DNA of 64,000 bases, taken from the NCBI RefSeq assembly GCF_002135335.1, contig NZ_NEGC01000001.1, forward strand, positions 62,001 through 126,000, given 5' to 3'. Positions 38,966-46,651 of the stretch are shown here, piece by piece. Numbering within the stretch: the stretch's first letter is position 1; every line of letters begins with the position of its first letter. Made by a program: the position numbers and the translations under genes. Under the pieces are notes generated by a model, which was given only the letters and a program-made list of their open reading frames with translations, was not told where the DNA came from and did not search any database. This DNA comes from Acinetobacter sp. ANC 4470. GTDB lineage: Bacteria; Pseudomonadota; Gammaproteobacteria; Pseudomonadales; Moraxellaceae.

Positions 38966-39340
38966 GGGTCTGTTGACATTTCACAGATGCTTGCGACAGA
39001 GGATATTTTTTAGATGCTACAAGGCATGTTTTGCGAAATTTAGTCATTCTAAATGATGAGCAGTGACTAAAGCTGCGCAAGATAACGCAGTAGCGGAAAA
39101 AATATCCCTGTCCCGTAGGGTTATCACTAAAACTTCCCCAAACTTCGTTATGAAACCTGACAAGAGGGTCGGACCATTGTCTGCATTTCATGCCTTGCTT
39201 TAGTTGTTTTAGTTGTTTTAGTTGTTTTAGTTGTTTTAGTTGTTTTAGTTGTTTTAGTTGTTTTAGTTGTTTTAGTTGTTTTAGTTGTTTTAGTTGTTTT
39301 AGTGAATAACGCAATGCATGGCTGAAATGTCAACAGACCC
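38966..39340. mobile_element. MITE-like element with perfect terminal inverted repeats
   Basis: A 375-bp element bounded by GGGTCTGTTGACATTTC and its exact reverse complement (17 bp), with TA on both outer sides, so the symmetry extends to 19 bp (38964-38982 and 39324-39342). The flanking TA pair is what TA-targeting transposition (IS630/mariner type) would leave. Inside lie imperfect extensions of the terminal repeats and a 9-bp tandem array (39201-39303). No transposase is encoded, so any movement needs an outside enzyme. It ends 21 bases before the next gene. Confidence 0.8.
39201..39303. repeat. Tandem 9-bp minisatellite inside the MITE-like element
   Basis: Eleven exact copies of TAGTTGTTT plus TAGT. 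On the minus strand it would read as Lys-Gln-Leu repeats, but I take it as non-coding. The purity of the array suggests recent expansion. Confidence 0.95.
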
Positions 39341-39363
39341 TAGTATTTGAGAGAGAAATAAAT

Positions 39364-39714
39364 ATGCATTCTCAACATTATTTAAAATTTCATCCAGCCG
39401 ACAATCCAATGTACTTAAAAAAATTAGGCAATTGGGTGATTACTTTTATCAACTCTCAAGATGAATTCACCAATATCCAACTTGCGATTACCAGTGTGTT
39501 ACCCCGTCAAGTGAGTGATAACTTACAACCTACCCGAATTATTATTCATCAAACGGAATTCGATCATCGTTGGTTAATTCAACAAATTGAATGTTATGAC
39601 AGCTTAGATGGCAAAGATAAACTATTAAGCTGTCATGATAAAATCGGCAAACAAATGATTCAAAATATAATGCAAGAATTTAATAAATATGATGTAGAGG
39701 TAAGCTTATTGTAA
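39364..39714 (+). CDS. Hypothetical protein, 116 residues
   Basis: Not recognised. A soluble protein with mixed alpha/beta character, no signal peptide, and the centre reading RIIIHQTEFDHRWLIQQIE. A GAGAGA ribosome site precedes the ATG. The MITE-like element ends only 21 bases upstream, so the gene's promoter must lie inside or beyond that element. A small terminator follows. Probably real given codon pattern and ribosome site, but the function is unknown. Confidence 0.65.
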   Translation: MHSQHYLKFHPADNPMYLKKLGNWVITFINSQDEFTNIQLAITSVLPRQVSDNLQPTRIIIHQTEFDHRWLIQQIECYDSLDGKDKLLSCHDKIGKQMIQNIMQEFNKYDVEVSLL

Positions 39715-39727
39715 ATTTTAATTCTAG

Positions 39728-39748
39728 GCTCACTTTGGTGGGCTTTTT
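39728..39748 (+). terminator. Small terminator after the 116-residue gene
   Basis: Stem GCTCAC/GTGGGC with a TTTG loop, followed by TTTTT. Confidence 0.6.
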
Positions 39749-39889
39749 ATTGCCAATATATTTTTAATAGAATAGAAAAGCACCCTTCAAACCAGACTAA
39801 GAATATCCAACTTTCGAGGTGCATTATTTAAGTGAGTTTTTAGATCTAATGCTTTCATTTGAGCAAACCGCATATTTAACAACAACTAT

Positions 39890-40120
39890 TTATTCAACAA
39901 CACGATAAATATTGTCCGAATGCCGACTTTCGAAGAGTAATTCAATACTGGGCTGAATCATTTCTCCATTTACGACAATATGTTCAATTCTTTGAAAAAG
40001 GGACAGGTTATTCGCTTCAGTATTTTCAGGAATATCTCGAAGCAATGCTTGTACTTCATGAATATTGCTAAATTGGTCTTTCACCTTTAGCTCAATCATT
40101 TGAGTCATATCTTTTCTCAT
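39890..40120 (-). CDS. Small hypothetical protein, 76 residues
   Basis: Not recognised. A short acidic soluble protein (LKVKDQFSNIHEVQALLRDIP in the first half). The start could be the ATG at 40120 or the one at 40108, which has GAGAAA upstream; I keep the longer form. No partner gene. The surrounding 150-200 bases on each side hold nothing I can name. Confidence 0.55.
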   Translation of the reverse strand: MRKDMTQMIELKVKDQFSNIHEVQALLRDIPENTEANNLSLFQRIEHIVVNGEMIQPSIELLFESRHSDNIYRVVE

Positions 40121-40342
40121 CTTATTTTATTCAACGGACCTTTTTATAGCACAAGTTCTTGCGTGAACATGATTTAGAGTTGTTAGATTTCTTGGCAATG
40201 TAATTTTTTATAAACAAAGAAATAAGCTTTTTTCTAGAGGCTTCAAATAAAAAACCAAGAAAACCACTTAAATACAATCCCTTTATCTATCATATTGATA
40301 CACCACATTAATGCAAAAATAATTTTCTATATCACAATAAGA

Positions 40343-40366
40343 AAGCCCGCATTTCTGCGGGCTTTT
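40343..40366 (-). terminator. Terminator downstream of the tRNA-Arg trailer
   Basis: Stem AAGCCCGC/GCGGGCTT with an ATTTCT-type loop. It lies 290 bases after tRNA-Arg on the same (minus) strand with no gene between, so it may end a long tRNA transcript. Confidence 0.7.
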
Positions 40367-40652
40367 ATGTTGGAAGGCTAGTGCTGATTTCTTGTTCAAC
40401 CCTAAGGTTGTAAACTCAACGAGCTGTCATTGATCCGTCCAACTACTTCGTAGCGTCTTCACGACCTACTGTAGGTTTAATATAAAACTGAAACGTGTAT
40501 TAGGCAAGCGTACTCAACATTTCTACACATCAATCAAATAGAATTCCAATTGAATTAAAAAACCTTTAGGAAGTGTGCGATGTATAAAATAATAAAAATT
40601 ATAAGGATGAAAATTGAATTGCTAAATTTTTTATATGTTTTAATTTAAAAAT
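40367..40652 (-). ncRNA. Candidate structured RNA in the tRNA-Arg trailer
   Basis: Between tRNA-Arg and a strong terminator lie 286 bases without a credible gene. The half nearest the terminator has higher GC than the surroundings and several small hairpins: CAACC/GGTTG (40397-40410), CTAC/GTAG (40443-40453) and CCTAC/GTAGG (40465-40475). This fits a small RNA cut from the 3' trailer of a tRNA precursor. The half nearer the tRNA is plain AT-rich DNA. No known family recognised; inference only. Confidence 0.35.
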
Positions 40653-40728
40653 TGGTGCGCTCAGCGGGACTCGAACCCACGCCACAGGCTTCGGAGACCT
40701 GTACTCTATCCAGTTGAGCTATGAGCGC
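40653..40728 (-). tRNA. tRNA-Arg (anticodon CCG)
   Basis: Read on the minus strand: acceptor stem GCGCTCA/TGAGCGC, D-loop with AGCTCAACTGGATAGAG, anticodon loop CTCCGAA giving CCG, T-loop GGTTCGAGTCCC, and an encoded CCA. It decodes CGG. Confidence 0.95.
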
Positions 40729-40746
40729 TTCTTTCGGATTGCGCAC

Positions 40747-40774
40747 ATCATAACAAAAAAAAACGTAAGGTAAA
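40747..40774 (-). promoter_or_regulatory. Predicted promoter of tRNA-Arg
   Basis: On the minus strand TTTACC and TATGAT are separated by 16 bases, ending 18 bases before the tRNA. Confidence 0.55.
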
Positions 40775-40916
40775 GCAACTATCTATAAGTCATCATTTTT
40801 TATGCTCACACTTTAAGCAATGTTCCAAAATTGCAACACAGAATTCCTCCTTATTGACTTGGTTTATTGACTAAGATCACTCACAATACTCATACTATTC
40901 ACCATGTGAGAATTTC

Positions 40917-41852
40917 ATGACTGATGCATTGACCTTGCGAGACGTATCTAAAACTTATCGAAATGGTTTTCAAGCACTAAAAGGGATTAACTTAAGCGTG
41001 CCTGAAGGTGAGTTTTACGCCCTCCTTGGACCCAATGGCGCAGGTAAATCAACCACCATCAGCATCATTAGTTCACTCACAAAAAAAACATCAGGTACTG
41101 TTGAAATTTTTGGGCACAATCTAGATACCCACCCTTCAGAAGCAAAACAATGCTTAGGTGTGGTGCCTCAAGAATTTAACTTTGGTCAATTTGAAAAAAC
41201 ATTTGATATTTTAGTCACCCAAGCAGGTTATTACGGCATTCCAAAAAAAATTGCCGAACAACGTGCTGAACAATATCTAGAAAAGCTCGGCCTCTGGGAT
41301 AAACGCGCTGTTCAAGCTCGTATGCTGTCTGGCGGTATGAAACGCCGTTTAATGATTGCTCGTGCCATGATGCATCAGCCTAAACTGCTCATTTTAGATG
41401 AACCCACTGCGGGCGTAGATATTGAATTGCGTCGTTCAATGTGGGATTTCCTCACTGAAATGAATGAACAAGGCACTTCTATTATCTTGACCACTCATTA
41501 TTTAGAAGAAGCTGAAATGCTCTGTCGTCGCATCGCTATTATTGACCGTGGTGTGATTAAAGAAGATACCACCATGAAATCTTTCTTAAATCAGCTCAGC
41601 GAAGAATCCTTTATTTTCGATCTGGTCGAACCGATTCAACCTATTCATATCGACATTATTGGTGTGCGTTTCAATTTAATTGATCCCGTTACCTTAGAAG
41701 TGACTATGGACAAAGCCCACACATTAAATGAACTGTTTCAACTTTTACAAGCACAAGGCATTCAAGTGGCGAGTATGCGAAATAAATCGAATCGCCTAGA
41801 GGAATTATTTGTAAAAATGGTGGAAAAAAATCTTGAAGGAGCAGCGCAATGA
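40917..41852 (+). CDS. yadG: ABC transporter ATP-binding protein, YadG-like
   Basis: A 311-residue ABC ATPase: Walker A GPNGAGKST (about residue 38), Q-loop VVPQEF, signature LSGGMKRR, Walker B LLILDEPT and H-loop TTHYLEEAE. Close to E. coli YadG, the partner of permease YadH, an ABC-2 type exporter of unknown substrate. The next gene begins inside its stop codon (ATGA overlap), and queF follows with a one-base overlap, so this is a coupled operon. Confidence 0.92.
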   Translation: MTDALTLRDVSKTYRNGFQALKGINLSVPEGEFYALLGPNGAGKSTTISIISSLTKKTSGTVEIFGHNLDTHPSEAKQCLGVVPQEFNFGQFEKTFDILVTQAGYYGIPKKIAEQRAEQYLEKLGLWDKRAVQARMLSGGMKRRLMIARAMMHQPKLLILDEPTAGVDIELRRSMWDFLTEMNEQGTSIILTTHYLEEAEMLCRRIAIIDRGVIKEDTTMKSFLNQLSEESFIFDLVEPIQPIHIDIIGVRFNLIDPVTLEVTMDKAHTLNELFQLLQAQGIQVASMRNKSNRLEELFVKMVEKNLEGAAQ

Positions 41853-42622
41853 ACTTGAATCAATTATACGTTGCGCTCTACACTCTTGTGCATAAAGAAG
41901 TGCGTCGCTTTATGCGCATTTGGCCACAAACCTTATTACCACCTGCAATCACCATGAGCCTGTATTTTGTAATTTTCGGAAATTTAGTCGGTTCTCGTAT
42001 TGGTGAAATGGGTGGCTTTAGCTATATGCAGTTTATTGTGCCCGGCTTAATCATGATGGCGATCATTACCAATAGTTATGCCAATGTCTCTTCGAGTTTC
42101 TTCAGTGCTAAATTTCAAAAAAGTATTGAAGAATTGATTATGAGTCCAGTCCCGTTACATATGGTCCTTTGGGGCTATGTAATTGGTGGTGTGTGCCGTG
42201 GTGTTTTGGTCGGCATTATTGTGACTGCTATGAGCATGTTCTTTACTGACTTATATATCACCAATTGGTTTGTGACTATATATACAGTATTAATTACATC
42301 TCTCCTGTTTTCACTTGGAGGACTTATTAATGCGGTTTACGCCAAGTCTTTTGATGATATTTCAATTATTCCAACATTTGTACTCACACCACTAACTTAT
42401 TTAGGTGGGGTATTCTATGCGATTAGTGCTTTAAGCCCTTTTTGGCAAAATCTCTCTTTAATTAACCCGATCGTATATATGGTGAATGCCTTCCGTTTCG
42501 GCATTTTAGGTCATAGTGATGTCAATGTTTCCGTTTCATTGACCATCATCACCTTATGCTGCGTTGCGCTTTACGGCATAGCTTACTATTTACTTTCTCG
42601 TGGCTCAGGAATGCGTGAATAA
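41849..42622 (+). CDS. yadH: ABC-2 type transporter permease, YadH-like
   Basis: A 257-residue permease with six hydrophobic segments and the ABC-2 pattern (VPGLIMMAIITNSYANVSSSFF, TPLTYLGGVFYAISALSPFW). It overlaps yadG by four bases and shares its last base with the queF start. Its function as the membrane part of the YadGH exporter follows from the family; the substrate is not known. Confidence 0.92.
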   Translation: MNLNQLYVALYTLVHKEVRRFMRIWPQTLLPPAITMSLYFVIFGNLVGSRIGEMGGFSYMQFIVPGLIMMAIITNSYANVSSSFFSAKFQKSIEELIMSPVPLHMVLWGYVIGGVCRGVLVGIIVTAMSMFFTDLYITNWFVTIYTVLITSLLFSLGGLINAVYAKSFDDISIIPTFVLTPLTYLGGVFYAISALSPFWQNLSLINPIVYMVNAFRFGILGHSDVNVSVSLTIITLCCVALYGIAYYLLSRGSGMRE

Positions 42623-43437
42623 TGACTGTAGAACTCTCTTTATTAGGTAAAGACACCAGCTATCCAACAGAATATCAACCCGATATTCTGTTTCCTATTG
42701 CACGTGCACCAGCGCGTGAACACTATGCTCATGTTGAAGGCATTCAACAAGGTCAGGATTGGTGGCATGTTTTTGAAATATCTTGGTTAAATGCAGTAGG
42801 CATTCCACAAGTTGCCATTGGTCGTATGGCGCTACCCGCATCATCACCAAATTTAATCGAATCAAAATCTCTAAAGCTATACTTTAATAGTATGAACTTT
42901 ACTTCATTCGAATCAAAAGAAGCTTTTATTACTACGGTAGAAAAGGATTTATCTACAGCCGCAGGCGCACCAGTCACCCTTAGCCTATTCCAAGCCGATG
43001 ATTTAGACATTTCTAAACCTGAGGGCATTTGTATTGATGATTTAAGCCCAGAACGCTTAGAAACGCATCCAGATGCAACTTTATTAAAGCTAGACACAGA
43101 AAATACTGAAACCGTCGACATTCAACTGTATTCACATTTACTACGCAGTAACTGCCCCGTTACAGGACAACCCGATTGGGGCACAGTTTTTATTCGATAT
43201 CAGGGTAAAAAACCTTGTTATCGCAGTATTTTAGCTTATATTATTTCTTACCGTCAGCATAATGGTTTCCATGAACAATGTGTGGAACAAATTTTTGCCG
43301 ATATCTGGCAAAAGTTTACACCAGAAAAACTGATGGTTTATGCAACCTATACACGTCGGGGTGGATTAGATATTAATCCTTGTCGTGTATCGGATATAAC
43401 ATGGATGCCTCGCCCCATTCGTTTGGCGCGACAATAA
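42622..43437 (+). CDS. queF: NADPH-dependent 7-cyano-7-deazaguanine reductase QueF
   Basis: A 271-residue bimodular (YqfZ-type) QueF, which reduces preQ0 to preQ1 in queuosine synthesis for tRNA wobble modification. The QueF signature ESKSLKLYFNSMNF is near residue 80. The catalytic cysteine is in LRSNCPVTGQPDWG (about 178-185), and a late CVEQIFADI carries the NADPH-side residues. It is the third gene in the yadGH operon; no other queuosine gene is nearby. Confidence 0.96.
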   Translation: MTVELSLLGKDTSYPTEYQPDILFPIARAPAREHYAHVEGIQQGQDWWHVFEISWLNAVGIPQVAIGRMALPASSPNLIESKSLKLYFNSMNFTSFESKEAFITTVEKDLSTAAGAPVTLSLFQADDLDISKPEGICIDDLSPERLETHPDATLLKLDTENTETVDIQLYSHLLRSNCPVTGQPDWGTVFIRYQGKKPCYRSILAYIISYRQHNGFHEQCVEQIFADIWQKFTPEKLMVYATYTRRGGLDINPCRVSDITWMPRPIRLARQ

Positions 43438-43463
43438 AATGAAAAATATTGAGGTTTTTTGAC

Positions 43464-44114
43464 ATGCCATTTTTTGGTTTTATTCCTTCTGTAGAATTAT
43501 TAACAAGTATTCAAACAGGTCAGGAAAAGAAAAATTCGAGCGAACCGCTTTACCCTTTACGTGACAAAACAGCGCTGCTGATTAATGATGAAATCATTGA
43601 TGGTATTTTGACTGAACTTGTTCGTCGCTTTCCACCTAGTGATAAACGTGATACCGCAGAAAAACTCGCAGGTTACATCAAATCAACCGTTGCTGTTTTG
43701 TTAAAACAGTTATTGGGGAAATCTTCAAACGATATTGTTAAACAATCCATTGAGTTCTCTGAAAAAAGCTTATTTAAAGATACCGAAGGAAACTTCCGTG
43801 TCGGTGAAGCTTTAGATGCAAGTTTGGTAGCGAATCTTAAAAAGAGCTATGCTGAAATTAAAGCAGGAAATGACGTCAATACAGCAGCTTTGGCTGAACT
43901 GTATAAACAATTTGCAGACGCGACCATACATCATTTTATGAATGACTTTAATAAAACGCTAGATTTAGGCATGATCAAACGCACAGCAGCTGATTTTGGT
44001 TCTACTGCCGTCACTAAAGCGGTACATATTGCAGTGAATAAAATCATTCCCAATCTGACCAAAGAAGAACTACTGGTACTTGCTGAATACCACGACACCC
44101 TTTTTCACGCTTAA
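43464..44114 (+). CDS. Hypothetical protein, 216 residues
   Basis: Not recognised by domain. A mainly helical, soluble protein with several charged helices (TELVRRFPPSDKRDTAEKLA, YIKSTVAVLLKQLLG) and no signal peptide; the first 15 residues (MPFFGFIPSVELLTS) are hydrophobic. The frame opens at a TTG at 43449, but TTGAGG precedes the ATG at 43464. It lies 26 bases after queF and is probably co-transcribed with it; a terminator closes the unit. Its role is unknown. Confidence 0.75.
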   Translation: MPFFGFIPSVELLTSIQTGQEKKNSSEPLYPLRDKTALLINDEIIDGILTELVRRFPPSDKRDTAEKLAGYIKSTVAVLLKQLLGKSSNDIVKQSIEFSEKSLFKDTEGNFRVGEALDASLVANLKKSYAEIKAGNDVNTAALAELYKQFADATIHHFMNDFNKTLDLGMIKRTAADFGSTAVTKAVHIAVNKIIPNLTKEELLVLAEYHDTLFHA

Positions 44115-44132
44115 GCTTTTTAAAAAATCTAA

Positions 44133-44156
44133 AAAACCTAGCAACAGCTAGGTTTT
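44133..44156 (+). terminator. Terminator after the queF-linked hypothetical gene
   Basis: Perfect 10-bp stem AAAACCTAGC/GCTAGGTTTT with an AACA loop and T-run. It lies directly before the rodA remnant. Confidence 0.85.
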
Positions 44157-44160
44157 TTTT

Positions 44161-44599
44161 ATTGCAATATATTGATATGCATTGTCTAAGTGTAGGTTTA
44201 TGTTAGCATTGCTTTGTATTAGGCAATCTCAAAAAAGTCATGACGCCCTGCCCGAAATACAACTTTTTTAACCACATTCGATGCAATAATATAAGTACGG
44301 TAATATTGCCCTCTAGAATGGCAACATTTACATTTTATTGATCCTGATTATTTTATATTTCGTCATTATTTTTAGAACGATACAGATTGGACTGAATTGT
44401 TTGCATAAGTATGGCTACTTATTCGCTAGCAGTCTAAGTTTGTCGTTTTTTGTATGTGTATTTGTTAATGCTGGTGTGGTCAGTGGTATCTTACCTATTA
44501 CAGAAATTCCGCTTCCTTTTTTGAATTATAGCGGTACTGCAATAATTATTTTTAATGGCTGCTTTTAGCGTTGTGATGTCTATCCATACACACAAATGA
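44161..44599 (+). pseudogene. rodA: Decayed rodA (mrdB) remnant
   Basis: One frame carries the C-terminal third of RodA, the glycosyltransferase that builds the lateral wall. From 44221 it reads KSHDALPE (the QSHxDxLPE motif), stops at three in-frame codons, then NGNIYILLILIILYFVIIF and VFVNAGVVSGILPITEIPL with PFLNYSGTA (normally PFxSYGGTA). A frameshift near 44550 is followed by MAAFSVVMSIHTHK and TGA at 44597, the RodA end. The 5' two thirds are gone. mltB follows directly, where it normally sits after rodA. Clearly non-functional. Confidence 0.85.
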
Positions 44600-44620
44600 T
44601 ATTTTGGAACTTTGAGCAAT

Positions 44621-45622
44621 ATGTTAAATATCCACTTTTATAACAAAATGAAACGCCTCCCTTTACTTATTGGTGCGCTTTCCATCACCAGTTTCTGCCA
44701 AGCCAATGATTTTTACAATCACCCTAGCTATAGCAGTTTTAAACAGAAAACGATGCAAACCTATGGCTTAAGTGCAGAACAAATCGATTGGGCCATGAAT
44801 GGTTCAAAAAACCTACCGAATATTATTAATATTATGAATCGCCCTGGTGAAAGTAAACCTTGGTACGAATATAAAACCAATTTTATGGCTGAAAGCACCA
44901 TTCAACGTGGAGTTCAGTTCAAAAATCAATATGCCGATACATTAAACCGTGCCGAACAACAATTTGGTGTCCCACAATCGGTTATTTTAGGCATTTTAGG
45001 TGTGGAAACTGGTTTCGGCGTCAATAAAGGCAATTTCGTCACTCGTGATGCATTAGCAACCTTAGGGTTTGGTTTCGAACGACGTGCACAATATTTCCAA
45101 GATGAACTTGCGGCACTGATTGCATGGTCATACAAAGATGGCGTTCCAACTCATTCAGTGGTTGGTTCTTATGCCGGTGCCATTGGCTACCCACAATTTA
45201 TGCCAAGCAACATCCCTAAACTCGGTGTGGACTACGATGGAAATGGACATATTGATCTGAGAAATTCTGCCGTAGATGCCATAGGTTCAATTGCGAACTA
45301 TTTAGCCAAACATGGGTGGCAGCGCAATCAACCCATTGGCTTCTCAGCGCGCTATACAGGAAATAACCCTGAATCCATTATTACCAAAAATTTGGAACAA
45401 CCGACACCCTATGGAGTCTTAAAGAATCAAGGGATTACACCAACTAATCCGATTGTAAAAATAGATGACTTAGATCTAGTCAATGTGATTCAACTTCAAG
45501 AAAGTTATGCACCGATCTACTATATTACCTATCCTAATTTCCAAGTGATTACGGCTTATAATAAGAGCCGTATGTATGCGACTGCCGTATGGCAATTAGG
45601 TACTGAAATCGCTAGTCGTTGA
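44621..45622 (+). CDS. mltB: Membrane-associated lytic murein transglycosylase B
   Basis: A 333-residue MltB-type enzyme that cleaves peptidoglycan glycan chains with formation of anhydro-muropeptides. The catalytic glutamate is in GILGVETGFG (near residue 130), followed by GAIGYPQFMPSNIP and DYDGNGHIDLRN. The signal (MKRLPLLIGALSITSFCQA) has no clear lipobox, so it may be soluble in the periplasm, unlike E. coli MltB. Start may be 44621 or 44648; neither has a strong ribosome site. It lies between a dead rodA and rlpA. Confidence 0.92.
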   Translation: MLNIHFYNKMKRLPLLIGALSITSFCQANDFYNHPSYSSFKQKTMQTYGLSAEQIDWAMNGSKNLPNIINIMNRPGESKPWYEYKTNFMAESTIQRGVQFKNQYADTLNRAEQQFGVPQSVILGILGVETGFGVNKGNFVTRDALATLGFGFERRAQYFQDELAALIAWSYKDGVPTHSVVGSYAGAIGYPQFMPSNIPKLGVDYDGNGHIDLRNSAVDAIGSIANYLAKHGWQRNQPIGFSARYTGNNPESIITKNLEQPTPYGVLKNQGITPTNPIVKIDDLDLVNVIQLQESYAPIYYITYPNFQVITAYNKSRMYATAVWQLGTEIASR

Positions 45623-45908
45623 GACTAGCTTTTATTAAAAACAATAAAAGTCAAGATTTTATTTTACAAAATAGCGTGCAAAACACACGATTTAAATAAT
45701 ATGTTACAATATTGATTATTTTTTAATCAAAAAGTGATCTATTTTCACTCTTTTTGCAATTATTTCAATTAAAAAGTAGACAGCTTTAGCCCAGCATGAA
45801 TATTATCCATCTCGTCAAATGTAGTTGCAAAAGAGAATTAACAGACTTGATTGCCAATATTTCAATCGTTTAGATGAAGTTAAGCACATGGTCTTTAGGA
45901 GTTTAATA

Positions 45909-46517
45909 ATGCAGTCTTCGCTTAAGTATATTTTAGCTTTAACCACCACTTTTGCCCTGAGTCAGTCTCAAGCAGAAATGGTTCAGTCATCATTCAATAC
46001 AGATAATGACAACGCTCGCCTAGCTACACGTGTCTTGAATAAAGATGCTCAAAAGTTTAACTCGCACTTTTCAAATTTAAATAGCCTTTCAATCACTGAG
46101 CGTTCTGGCGATAAAATTCGTCGTGAAACAATTGCAGCAAAAATTGAAATCCCTGAAAACGAGCCTTCAGTGATTGAAAAGTTAAACACCGTTGCATCCA
46201 ATACTGTTCGTAAATTCAGTCAGACTGGTGCAGCATCGTGGTACGGTCGCCAGTTTCATGGTCGTAAAACAGCAAGTGGTGAAACATTTGATATGAATGG
46301 ATTGACTGCTGCTCACCGTAGCTTGCCATTGAACTGCTTTATTCGTGTAACGAATAAAACCAATGGTAAAAGTGTTGTGGTAAAAGTAAATGATCGTGGT
46401 CCATTCCATGGCAACCGAGTTCTAGACTTATCTTACGGTGCTGCTAAACAACTTGGTATTACCAATGCTGGTACAGCCAAAGTCAATATTGAACGTGTAG
46501 ATGGTCCAAATTCATAA
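45909..46517 (+). CDS. rlpA: RlpA-family septal ring lytic transglycosylase
   Basis: A 202-residue exported protein. A signal peptide (MQSSLKYILALTTTFALSQS) precedes a linker and the double-psi beta-barrel (about residues 115-195: GAASWYGRQFHGRKTASGE, LPLNCFIRVTN, VVVKVNDRGPFHGNRVLDLS), including the acidic residues needed for cleavage of naked glycans. It lacks the lipobox and the C-terminal SPOR domain of E. coli RlpA. The start at 45909 has TAGGAG upstream, although the frame opens at 45825. Confidence 0.9.
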   Translation: MQSSLKYILALTTTFALSQSQAEMVQSSFNTDNDNARLATRVLNKDAQKFNSHFSNLNSLSITERSGDKIRRETIAAKIEIPENEPSVIEKLNTVASNTVRKFSQTGAASWYGRQFHGRKTASGETFDMNGLTAAHRSLPLNCFIRVTNKTNGKSVVVKVNDRGPFHGNRVLDLSYGAAKQLGITNAGTAKVNIERVDGPNS

Positions 46518-46549
46518 GCACATGCAAAACTTCTAATACGTTTGACTTA

Positions 46550-46570
46550 AAAGCCACTTAATGTGGCTTT
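46550..46570 (+). terminator. Terminator after rlpA
   Basis: Stem AAAGCCAC/GTGGCTTT with a TTAAT loop and T-run. Confidence 0.85.
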
Positions 46571-46651
46571 TTTAATGCCTGAAAAACTTTGTTTTAAGCA
46601 TCAGCTTAGTGTTTAATAAATACAGCATATAAATAATGATAAGAGTTGAGG

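Noticed and set aside
39201..39303. Possible CRISPR-like array
   Set aside because: The 9-bp units are directly tandem with no spacers, and no cas genes are present.
38946..39314. A 122-codon minus-strand frame with a Lys-Gln-Leu repeat protein
   Set aside because: It is produced by the 9-bp tandem array and runs across the whole MITE-like element to its terminal repeat; no ribosome site and no protein-like remainder.
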